Shown here piece by piece: positions 5,450 to 12,904 of a stretch of 13,037 nucleotides of DNA; positions within the stretch are counted from its first letter, which is position 1; each line of letters begins with the position of its first letter. Both the position numbers and the translations under genes were made by a program. The stretch lies in contig SVJI01000023.1 of NCBI GenBank assembly GCA_015069065.1, forward strand, positions 1 through 13,037, given 5' to 3'. This stretch comes from Oscillospiraceae bacterium (GTDB taxonomy: Bacteria > Bacillota > Clostridia > UMGS1883). The notes under the pieces were generated by a model. The model was given only the letters and a program-made list of their open reading frames with translations. It was not told where the DNA came from and did not search any database.

Positions 5450-6934
5450 TCTGCCAACACTTTTCGTTAAATTATAAATAGAGTTTGAAAGTTCCTTTGT
5501 AATCTCTTCTTTTTTTACACGCCACTTCCAGTTATCTCCCAATGTTGAAGGCGTGTTAATTCTGGCACTGTCATCTTTTCCCAGAAAATCCTGAAGAGGT
5601 ATAATACAAACATTTGCATTACTTCGCATTACCAGACTTAACAGTGGTAAATATATTTTATCGTCAGGAGTAAAAAAGTCACCCAGATACCGCCTTACAG
5701 ACGTTCTTTCCGAGTCTGTAATTGCGGCAAACCATGACACTAAGGTATGATTATCATGCGTTCCGGTATATACCACACAGTTTTCAGGATAATTGTGGGG
5801 TATATGGTCATTGGATGAATCAATATCTCTATGGTCGAATGCAAATTGCAGCACTTTAATTCCGCAAAAGCCGCAATTTGCCAACAGCCTTTTTACCCCA
5901 GGAGTTATAAAGCCTAAATCCTCTGCAATGACATTTTTGTTTCCAAGTTTTGCTTTGACGGTTTTGAACAGTTCCTCGCCCGGCGCCTTTTGCCATTTTC
6001 CGTTCACAGCATTTCTATTTCCATATGGAATTGCATAATATTCATCAAACCCGCGAAAATGGTCAATACGCACATAGTCATACAGTTCAAACGTATGACG
6101 CATTCGGGATACCCACCATGAAAATTGCTCTGCTTTATGAAAATCCCAATTATAAAGAGGATTGCCCCATAACTGCCCCTCAGCAGAAAATCCATCCGGA
6201 GGACACCCCGCAACAGCAATTGGTACAAGCTTATTATCAAGCTGAAACAGTTTAGGGTTAGACCATACATCCACACTATCCATTGAAACATATATCGGAA
6301 TATCTCCAATTATGGAAATTCCTTTAGTGTTTGCATATTTTTTAAGTTTATCCCACTGCTCATAAAACAGATATTGCACAAACTTAACAAAACCTATTTC
6401 TTTATCGAGCAGCTCTGTATATTTTACGAGTGCCTCGGGGGTTCTGTATTTTATTTCATCCGGCCAGGACATCCATTCCTGTCCTGAAAAATGTTCTTTA
6501 ATTGCAGTAAAAAGCGCATATTCATCGAGCCAAAAGCCATTCTTTTCTGTAAAGCATTTATATCCGGTATCATTTTCAACATTTGTTCTCTCGTATGCCA
6601 ATCTCAGGAGTTTGCTTCGATTAACATATAGTTTTTCATAGTCAATTACATCTTCCCTGTTTCCAAAGTCGACAGCCAGACATTCGCTTTCTGTGAGAAC
6701 GCCGTTTTCAATCAATGCTTCCAAATCAATAAAGTACGGATTTCCTGCATACGCCGAAAAGGACTGATACGGGGAATCCCCAAAGCCTGTTGGACCAAGT
6801 GGCAGTATTTGCCAAAAGGATTGTCCGCTTTTCTCAAGGAAATCTGCAAATTCATATGCATCCTTTGAAAAACAGCCTATTCCATATTGTGACGGAAGGG
6901 ATGCAATTGGAAGAAGTATTCCTGATTTTCTCAT
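5432..6934 (-). CDS. malQ: 4-alpha-glucanotransferase (amylomaltase, GH77)
   Basis: MalQ moves alpha-1,4-glucan chains between maltooligosaccharides and releases glucose, in the cytoplasm. At 500 residues it is the short bacterial form, about the length of the Thermus enzyme. GH77 marks are complete: 'SPYQSFSAYAGNPYFID' (54-70), nucleophile Asp291 in 'YVRIDHFRGF', acid/base Glu338 in 'VIAEDLG', and Asp394 in 'YTGTHDNHT'. The donor-loop type sequence 'GCPPDGFSAEGQLWGNPLYNW' spans about 243-263. The ATG at 6934 overlaps the stop of the upstream phosphatase gene by four bases (ATGA), and the Shine-Dalgarno region is only a weak AGAAAGAGAG. Translation is therefore probably coupled. It is the last gene of the glgP-malT-mapP-malQ operon and is followed at once by the shared terminator. 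Confidence 0.95.
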   Translation of the reverse strand: MRKSGILLPIASLPSQYGIGCFSKDAYEFADFLEKSGQSFWQILPLGPTGFGDSPYQSFSAYAGNPYFIDLEALIENGVLTESECLAVDFGNREDVIDYEKLYVNRSKLLRLAYERTNVENDTGYKCFTEKNGFWLDEYALFTAIKEHFSGQEWMSWPDEIKYRTPEALVKYTELLDKEIGFVKFVQYLFYEQWDKLKKYANTKGISIIGDIPIYVSMDSVDVWSNPKLFQLDNKLVPIAVAGCPPDGFSAEGQLWGNPLYNWDFHKAEQFSWWVSRMRHTFELYDYVRIDHFRGFDEYYAIPYGNRNAVNGKWQKAPGEELFKTVKAKLGNKNVIAEDLGFITPGVKRLLANCGFCGIKVLQFAFDHRDIDSSNDHIPHNYPENCVVYTGTHDNHTLVSWFAAITDSERTSVRRYLGDFFTPDDKIYLPLLSLVMRSNANVCIIPLQDFLGKDDSARINTPSTLGDNWKWRVKKEEITKELSNSIYNLTKSVGRLTYKK

Positions 6935-7749
6935 AACAGCTTATTCTCTCTTTCTATTTCAACTAAAACCCCATAATGGTCAGAGATTTCTTCTCCGTTA
7001 ATATTATTAAACAAGCGCACGGATGAAACAACAATTTCTTTATTTTTACTGAAAATATAATCTATTCTCATTTTATTTTCACTGTCAACCTCTTTCCATC
7101 CTGCAATTTTCCCCTTTACTGTATATCCCTCGTCCTTTATTATGGCTTCCTGATAAGTGTCGTACCATCCACACGAACAGACAAGGTCATATCCCTCTCC
7201 CCGAACATGGGATGCAGAATTAAAATCCCCTAAAAGAAATACATTGTTATATGGCTGCAGCTTATTATTGACTTTTTCCCACTGTTTTAAAAACGGCTCC
7301 TCCGAATCATCCCACCATCCGAAATGAAGATTACAAAAATAATCATTTCCACATTTTAACAATAATCCTTTACGTGTTTTCCAATTAGAAAATTCTTCGC
7401 ACGCACTAATCTGGAATGTTTTGGTATCACAAAACGGCTGTTTTGTAAGAAAGGCTAAGCCCTCCTCAAACTTACCATATCCCTGCTTGATTCCTGCCCA
7501 TACCATATTGTAGTCAGCACCGTTTTCCCGAAGCATTTCCATAATCCGGAGTGCGTGATTATCCTTTCTCAAAGGAACAGTTCCAATAAAGGATTGGTTA
7601 TCAACAATCTCTTCGCCTAATGTTTGATTTACCTCCTGCATAGCAATAACATCAGGGTAGTGCTTCAAAATACCACGTACAAACTCTCTGCATTTTCTGT
7701 CATATTCTTCTTCGAGCAGACTATGAGTGTTTATAGTTAATAGTTTCAA
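6931..7749 (-). CDS. mapP: Endonuclease/exonuclease/phosphatase-fold protein, probable maltose-6'-phosphate phosphatase
   Basis: The 272-residue protein has the metal-dependent EEP fold: 'TINTHS' (Asn7), 'AMQEV' (Glu39), 'NLHFGWW' (His142), 'LLGDFNS' (Asp175, Asn177), 'RIDYIF' (Asp230) and 'SDHYG' (Asp257, His258). All catalytic groups of the family are kept. It has no signal peptide. It lies between a MalT-like PTS permease and malQ. The E. faecalis enzyme MapP (EC 3.1.3.90), which removes phosphate from maltose-6'-phosphate made by PTS uptake, is as I recall of this fold and works with MalT. That role is inferred from context; sequence alone shows only an EEP phosphodiesterase/phosphatase. 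I start at the TTG at 7749, because GAGGTG (7754-7759) lies before it and '(M)KLLTINTHS' matches how relatives begin. An ATG at 7761 that overlaps the malT stop (TAATG) is the alternative, adding four residues. Confidence 0.8.
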   Translation of the reverse strand: MKLLTINTHSLLEEEYDRKCREFVRGILKHYPDVIAMQEVNQTLGEEIVDNQSFIGTVPLRKDNHALRIMEMLRENGADYNMVWAGIKQGYGKFEEGLAFLTKQPFCDTKTFQISACEEFSNWKTRKGLLLKCGNDYFCNLHFGWWDDSEEPFLKQWEKVNNKLQPYNNVFLLGDFNSASHVRGEGYDLVCSCGWYDTYQEAIIKDEGYTVKGKIAGWKEVDSENKMRIDYIFSKNKEIVVSSVRLFNNINGEEISDHYGVLVEIERENKLL

Positions 7750-7753
7750 TGGG

Positions 7754-7759
7754 CACCTC
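7754..7759 (-). promoter_or_regulatory. Shine-Dalgarno site for the phosphatase gene
   Basis: GAGGTG on the minus strand is 4 nt before the TTG at 7749-7747 (6 nt counted from GAGG). The ATG at 7761 overlaps this site's upstream edge and itself has no Shine-Dalgarno sequence. Confidence 0.5.
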
Positions 7760-7760
7760 A

Positions 7761-9893
7761 TTATAAAATATCATTGATGTCAGATTTTATAACATCCGCT
7801 TTTGGTCCATATACTGCCTGAATACCTGTCCCTTTCTTAAACAAGCCAAGTGCGCCCTCTTTTTTCCATGCCTCTGCATCAGCTACTTTGTCAGGGTCAA
7901 CAACTGTCACCCTTAACCTTGTCATACATGCATCAACAAGGGAAATATTCTCTCTTCCGCCAAGCAAAGCTATTATACGTTCAGCCTGACTATCTCCCCC
8001 ACTTTTTACTATAGCCGGAGAGTCCTCTTCTGCTGTATCAGTATAATTTCCTAATCTGCCCGGTGTTGCATATTTAAACTTCCCTATCATATAATACGCA
8101 ACAAAATAGCCTACAGCAAAGAATATGATAACTGCAAGTATAAAGTTGATGATATCTCCTACCAAACCTGCCCTTATTGAAATAGGCGTACGGGTTAATA
8201 ATTCAAGATTTCCAAAGGAATGTAACCTCAAGTTTACTACACCCGCGGATGCAAATGCCAATCCCTGAAGTAATGCATACACAATATAAAGAGGAATGGC
8301 ACAGAACATAAACATAAACTCAATAGGCTCAGTTACACCTGTAAGGAATACTGCCAGTGCTGTTGAAACAAACATTGACTCGTATTTCTTTCTTCTGTCT
8401 TTATCCACACGTCTGTACATAGCCAATGCAACACCCAAAAGAAGTCCGCTTGAGCCTATCATCTGACCAACCTTGAATCTGGCGGGTGTAATGCTTGTTA
8501 AAAGTGTCTGATACGCCTCAATATTACCTGATTCCTTGAAATTTATAAGGTCTGATACCCATGCGAGCCACAATGGGTCCTGACCGAATACAGTTGTGCC
8601 TGCATTTAAGCCAGTCTGTATAACATAAGTTCCGCCAAATGAGGTATAGTTCATGGGAATTGTAAGCATATGATGAAGTCCGAATGGTAGCAGCAATCTT
8701 TCCAAAGTACCATACACAAAAGGCGCAAATATAGGTGATGTCTGAGAGGAATTTGCAATCCAGATACCAAACGCATTTATTCCCATCTGTACTACCGGCC
8801 ATACAATTGAAAGCACAACTGAAACTACTACAGACCAGAATATAACAACAAGCGGAACAAATCTTTTTCCGTTAAAAAAGGATAGCACGTCAGGCAGCTT
8901 ACGATAATTATAATACTTGTTATAAATTATAGCACCGACAAAGCCTGCGATAATTCCCACAAATACACCCATATTCAATGCCGGTGTACCGAGAACTGAG
9001 GTAAAGTATCCGTTTACAAGAATTTCCTGACCAAACAGAGTATGCGTTACTGCATTTTCATCTGCCAGCATCTCTGAGGTAACACCAAAGATACTTCCTG
9101 TTATATTATTGATAAGAATAAATGAAAGTAATGCCGCAAAGGCACCTCCTGCACGTTCCTTTGCCCATGAACCGCCTATCGCTACGGCAAATAAGATATG
9201 AAGATTGCTGATGATTGCCCAGCCTATATTTTCAATAATACTGCTTACAGTTTGCAAAAAACCAATATCTCCGGCAAACATTCCTATAAGCTTACCTATA
9301 CTAATCATAATTCCTGCGGCGGGCATTACGGCAATTACAACCATTAGAACCTTTCCAAGCTTTTGAAGTAAGTCAAAGGTTTTACTGCTTTTTTTATCGC
9401 GGGTGGAAACTTCTTCTTTTTCAGGACGGACCTGTTGTTTGGACTCAACGATTTTCAAAACAGGCGTTTTACCTGCCTCAGCTTCGCCAGATGAATATTT
9501 AACGGTTGAATTTTCAGGAATATCACAAATTACCACAGGGGTGACAGGATTTATATTCATCTTTTTTAAATATGACAAATCCACCTCTGCTATAAGGTCT
9601 CCCTTTTTTACCTTGTCCCCTGATTTGACATGCACTTTAAAGCCTTTACCCTTAAGCGACACGGTTTCAAGACCAACATGCACCAACACGCTTATACCAT
9701 CTTCAGAAACAAAGCTGAATGCATGCAGAGAATCTGCAACTGAAATCAACTCGCCATCAACGGGACTTAAAATTTTTCCATCTTTCGGGATTACTGCAAT
9801 TCCATCACCCAAAATTTTCTGGGCAAAGGTTTCGTCAGGAACTTCTGTTATAGGGATTATTGTTCCACTGAGTGGTGAAATAATATTTTTCAT
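7761..9893 (-). CDS. malT: PTS glucose/maltose-type permease, fused EIIA-EIIC-EIIB (MalT-like)
   Basis: The membrane protein imports and phosphorylates a glucose-family sugar, here probably maltose, using phosphate from HPr. It has 710 residues. EIIA(Glc) is at about 1-150, with His57 ('LHAFSF') and phospho-acceptor His72 ('VLVHVGLET'). A charged linker (150-173) follows. EIIC is at about 174-610, with many hydrophobic helices, 'LLPFGLHHMLTIP' and the conserved 'TGVTEPIEFMFMF'. EIIB is at about 635-710, with phosphocysteine Cys656 in 'DACMTRLRV'. The EIIC core closely resembles, from memory, the streptococcal and enterococcal MalT/PtsG-type IIBC. EIIA is at the N-terminus here, unlike the usual IICBA order. 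The start is the ATG at 9893, with GGAGG (9900-9904) 6 nt upstream; an upstream ATG at 9941 has no Shine-Dalgarno site and would overlap the phosphorylase gene. Glucose or another alpha-glucoside remains possible. Confidence 0.88.
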   Translation of the reverse strand: MKNIISPLSGTIIPITEVPDETFAQKILGDGIAVIPKDGKILSPVDGELISVADSLHAFSFVSEDGISVLVHVGLETVSLKGKGFKVHVKSGDKVKKGDLIAEVDLSYLKKMNINPVTPVVICDIPENSTVKYSSGEAEAGKTPVLKIVESKQQVRPEKEEVSTRDKKSSKTFDLLQKLGKVLMVVIAVMPAAGIMISIGKLIGMFAGDIGFLQTVSSIIENIGWAIISNLHILFAVAIGGSWAKERAGGAFAALLSFILINNITGSIFGVTSEMLADENAVTHTLFGQEILVNGYFTSVLGTPALNMGVFVGIIAGFVGAIIYNKYYNYRKLPDVLSFFNGKRFVPLVVIFWSVVVSVVLSIVWPVVQMGINAFGIWIANSSQTSPIFAPFVYGTLERLLLPFGLHHMLTIPMNYTSFGGTYVIQTGLNAGTTVFGQDPLWLAWVSDLINFKESGNIEAYQTLLTSITPARFKVGQMIGSSGLLLGVALAMYRRVDKDRRKKYESMFVSTALAVFLTGVTEPIEFMFMFCAIPLYIVYALLQGLAFASAGVVNLRLHSFGNLELLTRTPISIRAGLVGDIINFILAVIIFFAVGYFVAYYMIGKFKYATPGRLGNYTDTAEEDSPAIVKSGGDSQAERIIALLGGRENISLVDACMTRLRVTVVDPDKVADAEAWKKEGALGLFKKGTGIQAVYGPKADVIKSDINDIL

Positions 9894-9899
9894 GTTCAT

Positions 9900-9904
9900 C
9901 CTCC
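9900..9904 (-). promoter_or_regulatory. Shine-Dalgarno site that sets the malT start
   Basis: GGAGG on the minus strand ends 6 nt before the ATG at 9893-9891. It lies in the 25-nt gap after the phosphorylase stop codon and rules against the longer frame from 9941. Confidence 0.75.
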
Positions 9905-9918
9905 AATCATATAGTTTA

Positions 9919-12171
9919 TTAAAGTTTCCAAATATCCTCATTATATTCTTTTATAGTGCGGTCTGATGAAAAATATCCGGCACTGCTAATGTTTGTAAGC
10001 ATTTTTTTCGCCCAGTTAAATCTGTTCTCAAAATCTGAAAAAGCTTTTTCTTTTACGTCTTTGTATGACGTAAAATCAGGGAAAGTCATAAACCAGTCTT
10101 TGTTTAAAAGCTCGTTTTGTAATCTCTGCAGCGAATCCTTATTTCCTACTGAAAGCATCTCATCAGACAGGATAAAATCAACTGATTTCTTTATCTCGGG
10201 AACTTCCTCGTAATATTTTCTGGGCTTGTAGCTACCATCTTTGTACCTATCAATAACAGTTTTACTGTCATCCCCGAAAATATAGATGTTATCTTTCCCA
10301 ACCAAATCACAAATTTCCACATTTGCGCCATCCATTGTTCCCAGAATCACAGCTCCGTTCAATATGAATTTCATATTGCCAGTTCCGCTCGCTTCTTTAG
10401 ATGCCAGAGAAATTTGCTCTGAAATATCACACGCTGGAATAAGCTTTTCCGCAGCAGTTACATTATAATTCTCCACCATAACAACATTCAGGTATTTTTT
10501 AACCTCACCATCTTCGCTAAATAGCTTTTGCAGGCATAAAATTAAATGGATAATATCCTTGGCAATAGTATATGCGGGAGCTGCTTTTGCACCAAAGATT
10601 GCAGTTATTGGTCTTGTCGGAATTTTACCCGACTTTATTTCCAAATATTTATCTATAAGATATAACGCATTCATCTGCTGACGCTTATATTCATGGAGAC
10701 GCTTTATTTGCATATCTAAAATAGAATTTTCATTTATATCTATTCCTTGAGTTTTTAACAAAAACTGCTTTAATTGTTGCTTATTATTATATTTGATTTG
10801 CAATAACTTCTTTAGTACATCCTCGTCATTTATAAACTTATCAAGTTTCTTTAGCTCCTCAGCATCATGCTTATACCCATCACCAATAAGATCGGAAATA
10901 AAGTTTGTAAGTTCAGGATTGGCATTAAGAAGCCACCTTCTGAACGTGATTCCGTTTGTTTTATTGTTAAATTTTTCAGGATAAATATTATAAAAATTCC
11001 TTAGCTCGTTATTTTTCAAAATATTTGTATGCAGTGCCGCTACGCCGTTTATGCTGAACCCATAGTGTATATCCAGATGCGCCATGTGTACGGATTCATT
11101 TCTGCCGATTATATATACCGATTCGTCATCAAACTTTCTTCGCACCTTATTGTCCAAAATTTCAATTATAGGCATTATTTGAGGAGCTACCGTTTCTATA
11201 TATGATACAGGCCATTTTTCCAATGCCTCAGCAAGAATGGTATGATTAGTGTACGCACAGGTTTTCTGTACTATATCTATAGCATCGTTCATACCAACTC
11301 CCTTTTCACAAAGCAATCTAATCAGTTCGGGGATTATTAAGGTAGGGTGCGTATCGTTAATTTGAATGACAGCGTATTGGGGCAGGTCGTATAGATTACT
11401 TCCTCTTTCAATACATTCTTTAATAATCATCTGAGCAGCATTGCTAACCAAAAAATACTGCTGATAAAGCCTGAGCAATTTTCCATTTTCATCACTGTCA
11501 TCAGGGTATAAGAACAATGTCAGGTTTCTTTTAATATCTGTTTTGTCAAATTTAATACCGTCTTTAACAATACTTTCATCAACTGTATCAATGTCAAACA
11601 ACTGAAGTTTATTAACATTTCCACTATATCCTATAACATCCATGGTATAAAGTCTTGATTTGAGTGTAAATTCAGCAAACTTTACATCAAAGCATATATC
11701 TGTCTTTTTGAGAAAACCCGATGATTCTATCCATGGATTTGGTAACTCGCTTTGTTCTGCATTTTTAAAAAGCTGTCGAAACAACCCAAAGTGATAATTT
11801 AATCCTATTCCATCTCCGTTTAGCTTAAGGGTGGCAATAGAATCCAGAAAGCATGCAGCCAGTCTACCAAGCCCCCCATTTCCCAAAGATGGTTCTGCTT
11901 CAATTTCCTCCAACTCACTGAGATTCTTTCCGTTTTCATTTAATATCCGCTTTGTTTCTTCATATATTCCCAGATTTATGAGGTTGTTGGATAATAGTTT
12001 TCCTACAAGAAACTCCGCTGATATATAATAGAGCTTCTTTTTTGAGTCAGAATGTTTTTGTTCTGCAGTAATATCATGTATGGTTTTTACTAAAGTCACA
12101 TAAAGCTGCTCATTTGTACATTTTTGCAAGTCACATGGAGCGTTTGACATTATTTTCTCATATAAACTCAT
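9919..12171 (-). CDS. glgP: Alpha-glucan (glycogen/maltodextrin) phosphorylase, GT35
   Basis: The enzyme releases glucose-1-phosphate from alpha-1,4-glucan ends with inorganic phosphate, using pyridoxal phosphate. At 750 residues it has the length of the short phosphorylases of Firmicutes (about 750) rather than the 800 of E. coli MalP. Visible family marks are 'EAEPSLGNGGLGRLAACFLDS' split across 91-111, 'INDTHPT' (271-277), 'TNHTILAEALEKWP' (308-321), 'KRLHEYKRQQMNALY' (490-504), 'ENYNVTAAEKLIPACDISEQIS' (567-588) and the cofactor motif 'EASGTGNMKF' with Lys601 as the PLP lysine. No regulatory N-terminal extension is present, so allosteric control like that of muscle enzyme is not expected. 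GGGAG (12178-12182) is 6 nt before the ATG. It is the first gene of the mal operon, which is why a maltodextrin role (MalP) is as likely as glycogen breakdown. Confidence 0.94.
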   Translation of the reverse strand: MSLYEKIMSNAPCDLQKCTNEQLYVTLVKTIHDITAEQKHSDSKKKLYYISAEFLVGKLLSNNLINLGIYEETKRILNENGKNLSELEEIEAEPSLGNGGLGRLAACFLDSIATLKLNGDGIGLNYHFGLFRQLFKNAEQSELPNPWIESSGFLKKTDICFDVKFAEFTLKSRLYTMDVIGYSGNVNKLQLFDIDTVDESIVKDGIKFDKTDIKRNLTLFLYPDDSDENGKLLRLYQQYFLVSNAAQMIIKECIERGSNLYDLPQYAVIQINDTHPTLIIPELIRLLCEKGVGMNDAIDIVQKTCAYTNHTILAEALEKWPVSYIETVAPQIMPIIEILDNKVRRKFDDESVYIIGRNESVHMAHLDIHYGFSINGVAALHTNILKNNELRNFYNIYPEKFNNKTNGITFRRWLLNANPELTNFISDLIGDGYKHDAEELKKLDKFINDEDVLKKLLQIKYNNKQQLKQFLLKTQGIDINENSILDMQIKRLHEYKRQQMNALYLIDKYLEIKSGKIPTRPITAIFGAKAAPAYTIAKDIIHLILCLQKLFSEDGEVKKYLNVVMVENYNVTAAEKLIPACDISEQISLASKEASGTGNMKFILNGAVILGTMDGANVEICDLVGKDNIYIFGDDSKTVIDRYKDGSYKPRKYYEEVPEIKKSVDFILSDEMLSVGNKDSLQRLQNELLNKDWFMTFPDFTSYKDVKEKAFSDFENRFNWAKKMLTNISSAGYFSSDRTIKEYNEDIWKL

Positions 12172-12193
12172 AGAAAACTCCCTTTAATAATTC

Positions 12194-12235
12194 TTTATAA
12201 TTCATATTATTACCGCAGCAAATAATTTAATTCAA
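12194..12235 (-). promoter_or_regulatory. Probable promoter of the glgP-malT-mapP-malQ operon
   Basis: Two overlapping choices are seen on the minus strand. TTGAAT (12230-12235) and TAATAA (12207-12212) are 17 nt apart. TTGCTG (12216-12221) and TATAAA (12194-12199) are 16 nt apart. Both lie at a sensible distance from the ATG at 12171. I see no clear CcpA site or LacI-type palindrome in the gap, so how maltose controls it is not visible. Confidence 0.5.
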
Positions 12236-12273
12236 ATATTTGGAACAATTGAAACATGTTAACACAAAACAGA

Positions 12274-12313
12274 CCCCTGGAATATGCTAAATATTAGGGG
12301 AAGGATAATCCCC
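12274..12313 (+). promoter_or_regulatory. Two mutually exclusive hairpins upstream of cotJA
   Basis: CCCCT (12274-12278) can pair with AGGGG (12296-12300), with AATAT/ATATT continuing the stem past a 2-nt GG bulge around a 5-nt loop. The same G run can instead pair through GGGGA (12297-12301) with TCCCC (12309-12313) around a 7-nt loop. No U tract follows, so neither is a normal terminator. Whether this stretch is transcribed is unknown. Confidence 0.35.
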
Positions 12314-12322
12314 GCCGAATAT

Positions 12323-12372
12323 AGTGTGACAGAAGATAATCACAATACGTCGAATTCAGATTCTATCACACT
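12323..12372 (+). repeat. Inverted repeat in the cotJA upstream region
   Basis: AGTGTGACAGAA (12323-12334) and TTCTATCACACT (12361-12372) match as an inverted repeat in 11 of 12 positions, separated by 26 nt. It could be an operator pair around the promoter or an RNA stem just before the ribosome-binding site. The sequence GAATATA (12317-12323) next to it looks like a sigma-E -35 element, but I cannot find a convincing -10. Confidence 0.5.
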
Positions 12373-12401
12373 AAGATAAAATTAAGAAAGGATGGTAATC
12401 T

Positions 12402-12632
12402 ATGAAGGATTTGCTTGATATAGAAATCATGCCTCGCGCATTTTCAGACGGTTGTTCAACATGTCTTAATGATTTGCCGATAGCATATGCTTACGTTCCG
12501 TATCAAAAATTTGAAACTCCCTATGACAAGGAAACTGCTTTAAAAGTAGGTACTATTTTTCCTTCTCTAAATAAACCTCTCGGTATTTATGGTAAAGAAT
12601 TTAAAACAAAGGCAGGTGCAAAATGGTCATGA
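12402..12632 (+). CDS. cotJA: Spore coat-associated protein CotJA
   Basis: The 76-residue protein matches the CotJA family: a short proline- and tyrosine-containing polypeptide with 'PIAYAYVPYQKFETPYD' (26-42) and 'ALKVGTIFPSLNKPLGIYG' (46-64). CotJ proteins are made in the mother cell during sporulation, usually under sigma-E in B. subtilis, and are placed in the inner coat with CotJC. AAAGGATGG lies just 6 nt before the ATG at 12402. The stop (12630-12632) overlaps the start region of cotJB, so the pair is translationally coupled. It is the first gene of a cotJABC operon divergent from the mal operon. No signal peptide or membrane segment is seen. Confidence 0.9.
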   Translation: MKDLLDIEIMPRAFSDGCSTCLNDLPIAYAYVPYQKFETPYDKETALKVGTIFPSLNKPLGIYGKEFKTKAGAKWS

Positions 12633-12901
12633 TGCCGGAAACAAACAATACCTCACGTAAGGAATTACTGAAAAAGGTTCAGGAAGCTGACTTTTTTGCA
12701 CTTGAACTTCAGTTATTTTTGAATACTCATCCCAACTGCGAAGAAGCTCTACAGCTCTACAGTGAATCTGTAAAAAAAGCAAAAGCACTAAGGAATGAGT
12801 ATGAAAGTAATTATGGCCCGCTTACCGCAATGTCAACACCGGCAAAAGCTCCGTGGCAGTGGTCAAGAAATCCATGGACTTGGGAAATAGAAAGGAGCTA
12901 A
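12623..12901 (+). CDS. cotJB: Spore coat protein CotJB
   Basis: The 92-residue product fits CotJB: helical 'KELLKKVQEADFFALELQLFLNTHP' near the start, 'ALQLYSESVKKAK' in the middle and a tryptophan-rich tail, 'PWQWSRNPWTWE' (77-88), that is typical of the family. Its role is in assembly of the spore coat with CotJA and the manganese catalase CotJC; the molecular function is not established. The ATG at 12623 has AGGTG (12614-12618) 4 nt upstream. ATGs at 12629, overlapping the cotJA stop as ATGA, and 12632 are near-equal alternatives giving slightly shorter proteins. The stop is followed 3 nt later by the cotJC ATG, and the cotJC ribosome-binding site AAAGGAG (12891-12897) lies inside this gene. 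Confidence 0.9.
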   Translation: MVMMPETNNTSRKELLKKVQEADFFALELQLFLNTHPNCEEALQLYSESVKKAKALRNEYESNYGPLTAMSTPAKAPWQWSRNPWTWEIERS

Positions 12902-12904
12902 ATT

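Noticed and set aside
9919..9941. Longer malT reading frame from an ATG at 9941 that overlaps the phosphorylase end
   Set aside because: There is no Shine-Dalgarno site before it, the added residues do not look like EIIA, and GGAGG at 9900-9904 fits the ATG at 9893.
9403..9966. 187-codon plus-strand frame opposite the start of malT
   Set aside because: Antisense to the EIIA domain with its conserved histidines; no recognisable domain of its own.
12249..12264. Possible CcpA (cre) or LacI-type operator, TTGAAACATGTTAACA
   Set aside because: It lacks the central CG and the final CA spacing of cre; only the 8-base palindrome AACATGTT is real, which is common by chance.
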